Positions 15,068 to 23,812 are shown, numbered from the stretch's first letter. The stretch: 64,000 nucleotides of DNA from an uncultured Spirochaetales bacterium (GCA_949293595.1 CASFDW010000004.1:55209-119208), one strand, 5' to 3'. The notes: generated from the sequence alone by a model not told the origin. Numbers and translations: made by a program.

Positions 15068-15996
15068 TATGCGATTTCTGCTACAGGATGTGCGACATAC
15101 CGGAAGGTGGAACCGGTTTCTGTCTCAGCCGCTTCAACGACAGGGGGAATCTCAAGGATCTTTGTTATGCAGGACTGGCCTCCATGGCCGTGGATCCGGT
15201 GGAAAAAAAACCGCTCAATCATTTCCTGCCCGGGACCCGTACCCTGTCGATTGCAATGCAGGGATGCAATTTCACCTGCGACTTCTGCCAGAATCATGAG
15301 ATTTCACAGCACCATGTCATGCGCGACGCGGTCGACCCGGCGGTTGTTGCCGGATATGCTGAGGCCTGCGGATGCCCCTCGATCAGCTATACGTATTCGG
15401 AACCCATGGTATGGCAGGACTACATGCTTGAGGTTGCGTCCCTGGCCCATGCCAGGGGTCTGCTTAACATCATGGTGACCAACGGAAGCTTTTCAGCCGC
15501 CTCCCTGGAGAGGATCCTGCCTTGCATTGATGCATACAACATCGACCTCAAGGGGGATGAGGAATTCTACAGGAACATATGCCATGCCTCTGCCGGACCG
15601 GTTCTGTCATCGATCGAGAGGATCGTCGGATATGGTTCGCATCTTGAGGTGACGACCATGGTCATCGAAGGCATCCACAATGAGGAAATGATAGGTGCCC
15701 TTGCATGCATGCTTGAAAGGCGTGGTGTGAATGTATGGCATCTGTCAAGGTTTTATCCGATGTACAGGATGCGGGATAGGAAGCAGACCGGAGAACTTTT
15801 CCTGAAGGATATGATCGCTATTGCCTCGTCCCATGGGATTCCTTTCATATATCCAGGAAACAGCAGCCTCCCGGATATGTGCAGATGTCCATCCTGCGGC
15901 ATGTCCATCCACCGTCCAGGAGCCGACGGGCTCTGCCCTGTCTGCGGACGGAAGCTTTACGGCGTGTACGGTGATCCCTTTTCAAAAAAGACTTGA
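15064..15996 (+). CDS. amrS: AmmeMemoRadiSam system radical SAM enzyme
   Basis: A 310-residue radical SAM enzyme. The cluster-binding CxxxCxxC is at Cys68, Cys72 and Cys75 in QGCNFTCDFCQNHEIS. An N-terminal segment with four more cysteines (positions 3, 6, 10 and 20) and a C-terminal zinc ribbon (CRCPSCGMS...LCPVCGRKL) flank the barrel, as in PflA-related members of this set. It should generate a 5'-deoxyadenosyl radical; the substrate is unknown. ATGA overlap with amrA couples translation. Together with amrA and amrB it forms a complete AmmeMemoRadiSam operon. Confidence 0.92.
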   Translation: MICDFCYRMCDIPEGGTGFCLSRFNDRGNLKDLCYAGLASMAVDPVEKKPLNHFLPGTRTLSIAMQGCNFTCDFCQNHEISQHHVMRDAVDPAVVAGYAEACGCPSISYTYSEPMVWQDYMLEVASLAHARGLLNIMVTNGSFSAASLERILPCIDAYNIDLKGDEEFYRNICHASAGPVLSSIERIVGYGSHLEVTTMVIEGIHNEEMIGALACMLERRGVNVWHLSRFYPMYRMRDRKQTGELFLKDMIAIASSHGIPFIYPGNSSLPDMCRCPSCGMSIHRPGADGLCPVCGRKLYGVYGDPFSKKT

Positions 15997-16036
15997 TTGT
16001 TGTATCCTCATTCATCGATCGGTATCGGAGGATGAT

Positions 16037-16969
16037 GTGGAACGTGATGGGAATCTGATGAAGGGACATTTGGCCGCAGTTGCAACCGTTTTTCTTTGGG
16101 GGACCACGTTCATCTCCACAAAAATACTTCTGGAGCATTTCTCGCCGTCCGCAATCCTTGTCCTGCGGTTCATCATCGGCTATCTCGCGCTCCTTGTATT
16201 CAATCATGAGATCATTCCTTTTTCCGATAAGGGGAGGGAGGTTGTCTTCGCTTCTGCGGGATTGACAGGAGTCTGCCTGTACTATCTGCTTGAGAACATG
16301 GCGTTGACCTACACCCAGGCGGCAAATGTCTCCGTCGTGGTCTCATCCGCGCCTCTGTTCACGTTCATTCTCTCGTATTTCCTCTCCGGATGCAGGCAGA
16401 AGGTTTCTCCGGGGTTCGTTCTGGGATTTCTTCTGGCCCTGACAGGTATCGGACTGATAAGTTTTGCGGGAACCTCGTTCGAACTCGATCCCGTCGGGGA
16501 CCTTTTGTCGGTGGTTGCCGCAATTGTCTGGTCAATTTACGCCGTATTGGTAAGGAAGATAGCTTCATATGGCTTTGGCGTCATCAGCACAACAAGGCGT
16601 ATTTTCTTTTATGGTATTGTTTTCATGGTACCGTTTTCCTTATTCCTTGGTTTCGATGCCGATTTGAATGCCTTCTCAAATCCTGTCGTGGTGTTCAATC
16701 TTCTTTATCTCGGAATCGGTGCCTCGGCCGCATGTTTTGCAATATGGAATTATTCTGTCTCGATACTCGGTCCGGTGAAAACAAGCATTTACATCTATGC
16801 CATACCGTTGGTGACGGTCGTCTTCTCCGTTTTCCTTCTTTCGGAAAAGCTCAACGTACTGTCATCCTTCGGAATAGTGCTTACGATTTTGGGCCTGTTC
16901 CTTTCAAATGGGGGAGAACCGGGGGAAAAAAAACCAAATCGACGTTTTCTTGCATGCCGGCGGGGTTGA
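16037..16969 (+). CDS. EamA/DMT-family permease
   Basis: A 303- to 310-residue inner-membrane protein with about ten hydrophobic helices in two EamA repeats (first begins AAVATVFLWGTTFISTKILL, second DLLSVVAAIVWSIYAVLVRK). Members export metabolites or amino acids, or take up nucleotide-sugar-like compounds; the substrate cannot be judged. GTG at 16037 is chosen because GGAGG lies five bases upstream; ATG at 16058 is the alternative and matches the usual family start. The gene follows amrS by 40 bp and may be part of that transcript. Its last codons contain the -35 box of the next gene. Confidence 0.85.
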   Translation: MERDGNLMKGHLAAVATVFLWGTTFISTKILLEHFSPSAILVLRFIIGYLALLVFNHEIIPFSDKGREVVFASAGLTGVCLYYLLENMALTYTQAANVSVVVSSAPLFTFILSYFLSGCRQKVSPGFVLGFLLALTGIGLISFAGTSFELDPVGDLLSVVAAIVWSIYAVLVRKIASYGFGVISTTRRIFFYGIVFMVPFSLFLGFDADLNAFSNPVVVFNLLYLGIGASAACFAIWNYSVSILGPVKTSIYIYAIPLVTVVFSVFLLSEKLNVLSSFGIVLTILGLFLSNGGEPGEKKPNRRFLACRRG

Positions 16970-16993
16970 CCGCGCACATGATGCATGTATACT
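16966..16993 (+). promoter_or_regulatory. Promoter of the CoA-disulfide reductase/siroheme reductase fusion gene
   Basis: TTGACC (16966-16971), a 16-bp spacer and TATACT (16988-16993), each five of six consensus bases. Transcription would start about 25 bp before the ATG at 17025. The -35 box overlaps the stop codon of the EamA gene. Confidence 0.7.
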
Positions 16994-17024
16994 GAATCAA
17001 AATCAAGAAAGAGGACGTTTCCAT

Positions 17025-19589
17025 ATGAAGGTACTGGTGCTGGGCGGGGTTGCCGCCGGAACTAAGGCTGCGGCCAAGTTCAAAAGGGAAAACAGGGAGT
17101 CGGAGGTGAAGATCCTCACCAAGGATGATGACATATCCTATGCCGGATGCGGTCTTCCGTATTATGTCGGAGGAATGATACGTACGCGTGGGGAGCTCAT
17201 TGTCAACACACCGGAAAAGTATTCATCCCTGACCGGAGTGGAGGTCGTGACGGGGGCCGAGGTCGTGTCCGTGGACACCGTTTCCCATATTGTATCGTAT
17301 GTTAAGGATGGTATCGGATGCAAGGAGTCATACGACAGTCTGGTGATCGCAACCGGAGCCTCCGCCTTCATGCCGGAGATTGAGGGAAGCAGGTTGGAGG
17401 GGGTTTTCAAGGTCAGGACACCCTCCGATGCGGTTTTGCTCAGGGATTATGCCGACAGGGAGGATGTCGGATCCGCCGTTGTCGTCGGTGCAGGATTCAT
17501 AGGTCTTGAGATCGCCGAGAACCTGCTTGCAAAAAAACTTGATGTCACGGTGATAGATTCCGCCGACCAGATAATGCCGAACGCCTTCGACTACGAGATG
17601 GCGGAATGGGTCAGGAAGAAGATTGCATCCCGTGGGGTGAAGGTACTTGTGTCCACGGGGATAAAGGCGGTGCGTGGCGAGGGACGGGTACGGGCGGTTG
17701 AGACTGCGTCATCCGTTTTGAAGGCCGACCTTGTTGTGCTCGCCATAGGCGTACGTCCGAATACAGCCTTTCTCGAGGGAAGCGGCATAGAGATGTCGAA
17801 GGGCGCCATCCTGGTGGATGAAAAAATGAGGACGAACATCGACGACATATACGCCGCCGGTGACTGCGCCCTCGTCATGAACAGGCAGACAGGCAGGAGG
17901 ATGTATTCCGCGATGGGATCCACTGCGAATATTTCGGCGCGCGTGCTCGCGAAGGTCCTGGCCGGCAAGGAGGCATCATACCATGGTGCGTTCGGAACCG
18001 GTGTCGTGAAGGTCCTGGATAATCTGAATGCGGGACGCACGGGACTGACCGAGGCCCAGGCCGTCTCGGCCGGATATGATCCGGTCAGCGTTGTGGCAGT
18101 GACCGATGACAAGGCCCACTACTACGAGGGATCATCCATGTTCGTCACAAAGCTTGTCGCGGACAAGAAGACGAAAAAGCTCCTTGGGATCCAGGTGATA
18201 GGATCCGGGGCCGTCGACAAGATGGTGGACATAGCGGTGACGGGAATAGCCGCAGGCATGGAGTTGTCCGATTTTGACACGCTGGATTACGCCTATGCGC
18301 CTCCGTTCTCCACGGCGATACATCCGTTTGTGCAGGCCTGTTACATATTGGAGAACAAGATTTCGGGTGTTTTCGAGACCATCACCCCGTATGAGTATCT
18401 GAAGAACGGCGCGGCGGGCTACAGGGTGATTGATGCGCTTCCTGAAAAGACCATACCAGGTGCGGAATGGGTCGATATAGCCAAGGTGGAGGATTCCATT
18501 CCAGGTATTGCAAAGGATGAGAAGCTGCTGCTTGTTTGTGCGAAGGGCAAGAGGGGGTATTTCCTCCAGAACAGGCTCAAGGCTGCCGGATACACCTCGA
18601 CAAGGGTTCTTGAGGGCGGCATCACCTTCAATGAAGTGAAGATCGATTTCGGCTCCGTCATCCCGGAGTCGGAAGTCAGGAGGGTCAAGGGACTAGGGTG
18701 TCTGCAGGACAAGAGGAACCCTGGCCGTTTCAACGTGAGGGTCATAACTGTCAACGGAAAGATCACGAGCGAACAGCACAAGGTCATCGCCGAGGCCGCC
18801 GAGCTTTTCGGGTCCGGTGAGATCACGATGACAACCAGGCTCACGCTCGAGATACAGGGGGTCCCGTACGGGAATATAGAGCCGTTGAGGGAATTCATAT
18901 CGAAAGCCGGGCTTCAGACAGGAGGAACCGGGTCCAAGGTGCGTCCTGTGGTGTCATGCAAGGGGACCACCTGCCAGTACGGACTCATCGACACATTCGC
19001 CCTGTCGGAGAAGATACACCGTATTTTCTATGAGGGATGGCATGATGTTTCGCTTCCGCACAAGTTCAAGATTGCGGTCGGTGGATGTCCGAACAATTGT
19101 GTGAAACCTGATTTGAACGACCTGGGGATAGTCGGCCAGAAGGTCATTTCCTTCAACATGGACAAATGCAGGGGCTGCAAGGTGTGCCATGTTGTCACAT
19201 CCTGTCCGATAAAGGTCGCCTCATTGAAGGACGGCAGGCTGTTTGTTTCTCAGGATGGATGCAATCATTGCGGACGTTGCGCCTCTTCCTGTCCATTCGG
19301 TGTTACAGCCGATTGGACGACCGGATACAAGATCTTCATCGGCGGCCGGTGGGGCAAGAGGGTTGCCATGGGCCGTCCCTTGTCAAGGATCCTTTCATCG
19401 GAGGACGAGGTGCTGTCGGTGATAGAAAAAGCCATACTGCTGTTCAGGGACGAGGGGGAGAGCGGCGAGCGCTTTGCCGATACCGTTTCAAGGCTTGGCT
19501 TCGGGTATGTGGAGAAAAAACTGTTCGATACCGTGATGGACAAGGAAAGGATATTGGGGAAGGACGTTGTCGGCGGGGCAACCTGCTGA
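17025..19589 (+). CDS. Fusion enzyme: CoA-disulfide reductase, rhodanese, siroheme reductase and ferredoxin domains
   Basis: An 854-residue cytoplasmic protein. Residues 1-450 are a CoA-disulfide/persulfide reductase: FAD motif GGVAAGTKAAAKF, active-site Cys42 in SYAGCGLPYY, NAD motif VVVGAGFIGLE (152-162), FAD motif AAGDCALV. Residues about 455-540 are a rhodanese domain with candidate catalytic Cys505 (LLVCAKGKRGYF). Residues about 565-710 are a nitrite/sulfite reductase domain with Cys645, Cys650, Cys688 and Cys692 (CKGTTC...GGCPNNC) for the coupled siroheme-[4Fe-4S] centre; the first spacing is CX4C rather than the common CX5C. Residues 715-756 hold two [4Fe-4S] ferredoxin motifs. CoADR-rhodanese fusions are known; adding a siroheme reductase suggests a one-chain route from NAD(P)H through persulfide to sulfide. 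Substrate is inference. Confidence 0.88.
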   Translation: MKVLVLGGVAAGTKAAAKFKRENRESEVKILTKDDDISYAGCGLPYYVGGMIRTRGELIVNTPEKYSSLTGVEVVTGAEVVSVDTVSHIVSYVKDGIGCKESYDSLVIATGASAFMPEIEGSRLEGVFKVRTPSDAVLLRDYADREDVGSAVVVGAGFIGLEIAENLLAKKLDVTVIDSADQIMPNAFDYEMAEWVRKKIASRGVKVLVSTGIKAVRGEGRVRAVETASSVLKADLVVLAIGVRPNTAFLEGSGIEMSKGAILVDEKMRTNIDDIYAAGDCALVMNRQTGRRMYSAMGSTANISARVLAKVLAGKEASYHGAFGTGVVKVLDNLNAGRTGLTEAQAVSAGYDPVSVVAVTDDKAHYYEGSSMFVTKLVADKKTKKLLGIQVIGSGAVDKMVDIAVTGIAAGMELSDFDTLDYAYAPPFSTAIHPFVQACYILENKISGVFETITPYEYLKNGAAGYRVIDALPEKTIPGAEWVDIAKVEDSIPGIAKDEKLLLVCAKGKRGYFLQNRLKAAGYTSTRVLEGGITFNEVKIDFGSVIPESEVRRVKGLGCLQDKRNPGRFNVRVITVNGKITSEQHKVIAEAAELFGSGEITMTTRLTLEIQGVPYGNIEPLREFISKAGLQTGGTGSKVRPVVSCKGTTCQYGLIDTFALSEKIHRIFYEGWHDVSLPHKFKIAVGGCPNNCVKPDLNDLGIVGQKVISFNMDKCRGCKVCHVVTSCPIKVASLKDGRLFVSQDGCNHCGRCASSCPFGVTADWTTGYKIFIGGRWGKRVAMGRPLSRILSSEDEVLSVIEKAILLFRDEGESGERFADTVSRLGFGYVEKKLFDTVMDKERILGKDVVGGATC

Positions 19590-19598
19590 TTTTTTGCC

Positions 19599-19623
19599 GG
19601 GGGCTTTCGTGCCCCCTTTTTTA
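19599..19623 (+). terminator. Terminator after the fusion reductase gene
   Basis: GGGGGC (19599-19604) and GCCCCC (19611-19616) form a stem with loop tttcgt, followed by a run of T. It separates the fusion gene from the ABC importer operon. Confidence 0.9.
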
Positions 19624-19734
19624 TATGGAAATTTTTTCACCGATGGATTACCATGTTTGTGGATTTGCCATACTGCATGATCAGGAAAGGGCTTTGAAAT
19701 AATCCTTATTTTTCTTGGATTCCCGGAGATTCGT

Positions 19735-20652
19735 ATGCCTGATCGTCGTTTTTTCCCCATTGTGATGGTTTTTCTTGTCTTTTCCTGCCTGCCTGTGTTT
19801 TCTGTGGAGTTCACCGATTCAGTGGGAAGGTCTGTCGATGTCGGCGGGACCGGGGCCGTTGCCTGCCTCAATTCCTCTTTGGCGGACATCTGGACTCTTG
19901 CCGGTGGAAAAGTGGATATAACGGTCGGGGATGCGGTATCCAAGGGATATGCTGGAACGGATGCGGTACTGGTGGACAGCGGTGCAGGTATCAGCATCGA
20001 TCTTGAGATGCTTGTCTACAGCCGTCCTGATTTCGTGCTTGCCTCCGCGGATACCCCGAGCCATGTCCGGGCTTCGGAAAAGCTTGACGACCTCAAAATA
20101 CCCAATGCCCTTGTAAGACTTGACTGCTTCGATGATTTTTACAATATTTTCTCCACTTTGACAAAAATCACAGGTAGAATGGATCTTTTCGAGATCCATG
20201 GGGAAGGGCAGAGGAAAGAGATCGGACGGATCGTGGAGAAGGCATTGCAAAACGATGAAAGGCCGTCCGTCCTGTTCATCCGTGCCGGAAGCGGTTTCTC
20301 CTCAACGCGTGCGAAAACGAGGGACGAGCATTTTGCCGCCGGAATCCTGTACGATCTGGGGGCCGGGAACATCGCGGATTCCGCCCCCGTGCTTTCGGAA
20401 GGACTTTCGCTCGAGGCGGTGCTCGTCGGCGATCCGGATTTCATATTGGTTGTCCCCCAGGGAAACGAGGATGCCGGCATCGCATACATGAAGGATCTGT
20501 TGGACCGTCCCGGTTGGAGAAGCCTTCGGGCGGTAAGGGATGGCCATGTGTTCTTCCTTCCCAAGGAACTATTTCATTACAAGCCGAATGGAAGATGGGC
20601 AAAGGCCTATGAACTGATGGCGGACATCCTTTATCCGGAGGCATCTGAATGA
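19735..20652 (+). CDS. Metal-chelate/cobalamin-type ABC importer, periplasmic binding protein
   Basis: A 305-residue binding protein of the FecB/BtuF class (Peripla_BP_2). A hydrophobic signal sequence (VMVFLVFSCLPVFS) precedes EFTDSVGRSVDVGG, the usual first strand of the family, and the C-terminal lobe contains SLEAVLVGDPDFILVVP. The family binds ferric siderophores, haem or vitamin B12; the ligand cannot be read from the sequence. It opens a three-gene importer operon (four-base overlap with the permease) that sits between a siroheme-enzyme gene and a chelatase gene, so iron, haem or a corrinoid are the likely cargos (inference). I saw no cobalamin riboswitch upstream. Confidence 0.85.
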   Translation: MPDRRFFPIVMVFLVFSCLPVFSVEFTDSVGRSVDVGGTGAVACLNSSLADIWTLAGGKVDITVGDAVSKGYAGTDAVLVDSGAGISIDLEMLVYSRPDFVLASADTPSHVRASEKLDDLKIPNALVRLDCFDDFYNIFSTLTKITGRMDLFEIHGEGQRKEIGRIVEKALQNDERPSVLFIRAGSGFSSTRAKTRDEHFAAGILYDLGAGNIADSAPVLSEGLSLEAVLVGDPDFILVVPQGNEDAGIAYMKDLLDRPGWRSLRAVRDGHVFFLPKELFHYKPNGRWAKAYELMADILYPEASE

Positions 20653-21623
20653 AGAGAATGCCAATATGTTCCTTCCTTGCCGTTTCCTTGCTTCTGGTGC
20701 TGGCCGTTGTCTTTGCGTTGGGCTCGGGAAGTTCGGGAATGTCGTTTCCGGAGTTTTTTTCGGGTGACGTGACGGCCAGGGTGATTATCCTGGATCTCCG
20801 GCTGCCAAGGGTTCTCGGGTCAGTTCTCGCCGGAGCGGCTTTGTCCGTGTCGGGTGTCCTGATACAGAGCGCAACGGCTAACGGGCTAGCCTCTCCGAAT
20901 GTTGTCGGAATAAATGCGGGGGCGGGGTTCGCCGTGCTTTTGTTCCTGTCTTTTTTCCCGTCTGCGTTCTCCCTTCTGCCTTTTGCCGCCTTTGCCGGAG
21001 CATTGTCCGCGGTCTTCGTCGTCATCTCCGTCTCCGTCCTTGCACGCAGTTTCGATGGGAAAACGACGCTTGTGCTTTCAGGTGTGGCGGTAGGTGCGCT
21101 GTTCAATGCGGGGATATCGGCCGTTTCCGCCCTGGATCCGGATGTGCTTTCTACATACAGCGCATTTTCGATCGGAGGTTTTTCCGGCCTTTTCATGGAT
21201 GCGCTTGCGATTCCGTCCGTGCTGATTCCGGTGTCTGTCATGCTTTCTTTGTTTCTGGCTCCGAGGCTCAACTATCTTCTGCTCGGCGACGAGATGGCGT
21301 CTTCGATGGGTGTCAGGGTTGTGAGGCTCAGGATCATGGCCTTGTTGCTAGGTTCTTTCCTGGCCGCCACAGCCGTATCGTTTGCGGGCCTGCTTGGATT
21401 CGTCGGACTCGTTGTTCCTCATGCCGCAGGTTATGTGGTGGGGAGCGACATGAGATACAGGATTCCTTTCTCGTGTCTTCTTGGTGCCCTGCTTGTCACC
21501 ATGGCAGATCTCCTCGGCCGTATCGTTGTACGGCCATCAGAGCTTCCTGCCGGAATCTTCATGGCTGTCCTCGGAGTGCCGTTCTTCCTGTATCTTTTGC
21601 TTAAAAGGAGGACATATGGTTGA
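20649..21623 (+). CDS. FecCD-type ABC importer permease
   Basis: A 324-residue inner-membrane permease with about nine to ten hydrophobic helices. FecCD/BtuC hallmarks are present: LRLPRVLGSVLAGAALSVSG near residues 50-70, ATANGLASPNVVGINAGAG, and FVGLVVPHAAG near residue 260. It forms the channel of the importer whose binding protein is encoded just upstream. Its start overlaps the upstream gene by four bases (ATGA), and its end overlaps the ATPase gene by eight bases. Confidence 0.92.
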   Translation: MKRMPICSFLAVSLLLVLAVVFALGSGSSGMSFPEFFSGDVTARVIILDLRLPRVLGSVLAGAALSVSGVLIQSATANGLASPNVVGINAGAGFAVLLFLSFFPSAFSLLPFAAFAGALSAVFVVISVSVLARSFDGKTTLVLSGVAVGALFNAGISAVSALDPDVLSTYSAFSIGGFSGLFMDALAIPSVLIPVSVMLSLFLAPRLNYLLLGDEMASSMGVRVVRLRIMALLLGSFLAATAVSFAGLLGFVGLVVPHAAGYVVGSDMRYRIPFSCLLGALLVTMADLLGRIVVRPSELPAGIFMAVLGVPFFLYLLLKRRTYG

Positions 21624-22362
21624 GGTTTGCAATCTTTCCCTGCGGCTTGGACGGAAAAGAATCCTGGACGGTGTGTCCTTTTGCCTGAAGGATGGGAGCA
21701 TAACCGCGCTCCTGGGACGGAACGGGAGTGGAAAAAGCAGCCTCATACGCTGTCTGTGTTCGTATTACGGCCGTTACGACGGCGAAATCCGTTATGACGG
21801 CAGAAAGCTGGACAGCTTCCCTTTTTCGGAAAGGGCATCCCTTCATTCGCTTCTGCCTCAGAACGTGCCGATCGTCGACATCTGCCTTGAACGGCTGCTT
21901 CGTTTTGCCGCATCCTCCTGCGGCATGGGTGAAAGGGCTGCGGAGGAGAGGATGACAAGCATACTGGAGTTCTCCGGCCTGGGTGGGTTTTCCTCCACTC
22001 CTGTTTCAAGGATGTCGGGTGGCGAGCGCCAGCTGGCCTTCATTGCCTTCATGATGATGAGGCGGAGCATGGCGTACTATCTCGACGAGCCTGAGGCCCC
22101 GTTGGATGCCGGATACAAGCTGAAGGCCGAGGCTGCCATGAAAAGGCTGAGAAACGAGGGACGTGCCGTGCTTGTCTCCATGCATGACATAAACAGGTCC
22201 CTGTCGTTTGCCGACAGGTTGCTGGTCCTGGATCGCGGCAGGCTTGTATTCGACGGGGATCCGGCCTCTTTCATCTCCTCCGGCTGCGGCGGCACGTGCT
22301 TTGGATTGGAATTGAGGAATCTGACGGACGAAGAAGGAAACACGTTCCAGCTGTTTTTATGA
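21616..22362 (+). CDS. FecE/BtuD-type ABC importer ATPase
   Basis: A 248-residue ABC ATPase: Walker A GRNGSGKSS, signature MSGGERQLAF, Walker B YYLDEP and switch His in SMHDIN. It powers the FecCD-type importer. The start at 21616 has AAAGGAGG close upstream and lies inside the last codons of the permease gene. The 3' end overlaps the convergent chelatase gene by six bases, so no separate terminator fits between the two. Confidence 0.92.
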   Translation: MVEVCNLSLRLGRKRILDGVSFCLKDGSITALLGRNGSGKSSLIRCLCSYYGRYDGEIRYDGRKLDSFPFSERASLHSLLPQNVPIVDICLERLLRFAASSCGMGERAAEERMTSILEFSGLGGFSSTPVSRMSGGERQLAFIAFMMMRRSMAYYLDEPEAPLDAGYKLKAEAAMKRLRNEGRAVLVSMHDINRSLSFADRLLVLDRGRLVFDGDPASFISSGCGGTCFGLELRNLTDEEGNTFQLFL

Positions 22363-23076
22363 CAATCGTTCCAGATGGGATAGCCAGAGGGTTCTGAATG
22401 CACCGTCGGATGCAAGGCCCGACTTGATCACGGATGTCTCGAAACCCCTTGATGCCAGAAGGCTTACGAGGCTTTCCGGCCCGCTTCCGCATATCTCATT
22501 TTTGCAGTGATGGCCGAACGTCACCATCAGCGGAACGATGAGAACCCTTTTTGAACCGATTCTTTCCGCTGAACTGCGGAAATCCTTGCAGCCGTTCATG
22601 AGGCACACTATGAAATCGTTTCTCCCGATTGAGTGGAGCCTGTGCTCCAAAGCTTCGTATTCAAGGTTCTCTCCACCCGCAACCCCGTGTCCGGCCAGCA
22701 TGACGGTACGTCCATATTCCGGCATGTATTTTGATGCGAGGATGTCCGCAGCCCTTGTCATGTCGTCTTCGGAGGAAAGAAGCGGGGGTGCCAGGAGTGC
22801 ATCGTACTCCTCTGCCATGATGCGTATCGTCTCGTATCCGCCACCACAGGTCAGATGCGTCGGCTGGACGAGTATGCGCCCGCGCGCCATTTCAAGCGCC
22901 TCGCTGAAATGGATATGTCCTGATTGAGGATGGGATTCAATGATGCTGCGGCATGTGAACGCCCTTGCCGACGGGACTGCCAGTCTTTTTTCGAACGAGT
23001 CCTCCAGCATCTCAAGCTCTTTCAGTGCGCTTTTATCCGACGTTCCGAATGATACGGTGATGAGAAATCTGTCCAT
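22357..23076 (-). CDS. cbiK: CbiK-type sirohydrochlorin cobalto/ferrochelatase
   Basis: A 239-residue class II chelatase of the CbiK type. It starts MDRFLITVSFGTSD, and the metal-binding histidines are visible in MLAGHGV (His130) and MVTFGHHC (His189/190), at about the spacing of the two catalytic histidines of CbiK. These enzymes insert cobalt (anaerobic B12 synthesis) or iron (siroheme) into sirohydrochlorin. Next to a siroheme-dependent fusion enzyme and a metal/cofactor importer, iron insertion for siroheme is attractive, but cobalt cannot be excluded. There is no signal peptide, so it acts in the cytoplasm. Confidence 0.78.
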   Translation of the reverse strand: MDRFLITVSFGTSDKSALKELEMLEDSFEKRLAVPSARAFTCRSIIESHPQSGHIHFSEALEMARGRILVQPTHLTCGGGYETIRIMAEEYDALLAPPLLSSEDDMTRAADILASKYMPEYGRTVMLAGHGVAGGENLEYEALEHRLHSIGRNDFIVCLMNGCKDFRSSAERIGSKRVLIVPLMVTFGHHCKNEICGSGPESLVSLLASRGFETSVIKSGLASDGAFRTLWLSHLERLS

Positions 23077-23149
23077 ATCCGGATTTTATGTCCTTTTCCC
23101 GGATCTGTGAAAGCAGTATGTGCCGTATAATGACTGAAGGAGGAAAAAA

Positions 23150-23557
23150 ATGCAGGAAGTATATGATTTTCTCAAAAAGACCGGAACCTATTACCTGGCC
23201 ACATGCGATGGGATGCAGGCCAGGGTGAGACCGTTCGGGACTATCGACCTTTTCAAGGGACGTCTGTACATTCAGACTGGAAAGGGAAAGGAGGTCTCCC
23301 GTCAGATCAAAAGCAACCCCAGGGTTGAGATCTGCGCTTTCGACGGCGGTCGCTGGCTAAGACTCTCCGGAGTTCTCGAGCTTGACGACGACAGGGATGC
23401 AAGGGTGCACATGCTGGACAGTTATCCGGAGCTCAAAAGCATGTACGATCCGGATGACGGCAATACAGAGGTGTTCTTTTTCAGAAAAGGGATTGCGGTG
23501 TTCTCTTCCTTTTCCGGGGCGGGGGACAAGGTCGTCGTGCTGGATGCTCGGGAATGA
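23150..23557 (+). CDS. Pyridoxamine-5'-phosphate-oxidase-like FMN protein
   Basis: A 135-residue split-barrel flavin-binding protein. The pattern MQEVYDFLKKTGTYYLATCDGMQARVRPFG is typical of small PNPOx-like proteins of anaerobes, followed by GRLYIQTGKGKEVSRQIKSN, the FMN phosphate-binding part. Such proteins may reduce flavins or act on unknown electron donors; a role in pyridoxal phosphate synthesis is unlikely at this length. A strong GGAGG precedes the ATG, and a TATAAT box at 23126-23131 lies just before it. The gene is divergent from cbiK. Confidence 0.83.
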   Translation: MQEVYDFLKKTGTYYLATCDGMQARVRPFGTIDLFKGRLYIQTGKGKEVSRQIKSNPRVEICAFDGGRWLRLSGVLELDDDRDARVHMLDSYPELKSMYDPDDGNTEVFFFRKGIAVFSSFSGAGDKVVVLDARE

Positions 23558-23812
23558 CATCCCGCCGATATTATGATTATGTTGCTATGACGTTTTTTTC
23601 TTGTACATTTCTTTTATGTTTGGTCAAGAGAATGTGAGGTTCCGCATTCCTGTGCGGGCACCCTCTCCTTTGCTGCATGGGCAATGGCCGTGAGACCGTA
23701 CCGAGTTGGCGATTTCATAAAGATATGGTGAACCATGTCCTTGTGCCGGGGGTAGAATCCAATCATGTGGAAAGCATAGGGACGGGCTCCGATCCCGTCC
23801 CGGGGAGGTGTG
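23558..23812. other. Unassigned intergenic stretch with several hairpins
   Basis: About 255 bp without a credible reading frame. Visible inverted repeats are CCGCA/TGCGG around 23643-23658 inside GAGG/CCCTC, ATGGT/ACCAT near 23725, and a perfect 8-bp stem GGGACGGG (23779-23786)/CCCGTCCC (23794-23801) with a 7-nt loop directly before the GGGGAGG ribosome site of the next gene. It may be a leader or a small RNA. I compared it by eye with SRP RNA, 6S, RNase P, tmRNA and common riboswitches and recognised none. Confidence 0.4.

Noticed and set aside
19624-19734. Possible cobalamin riboswitch ahead of the FecCD-type importer
   Set aside because: The 110-bp leader is too short and lacks the B12-box sequence. 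No conserved element was seen.
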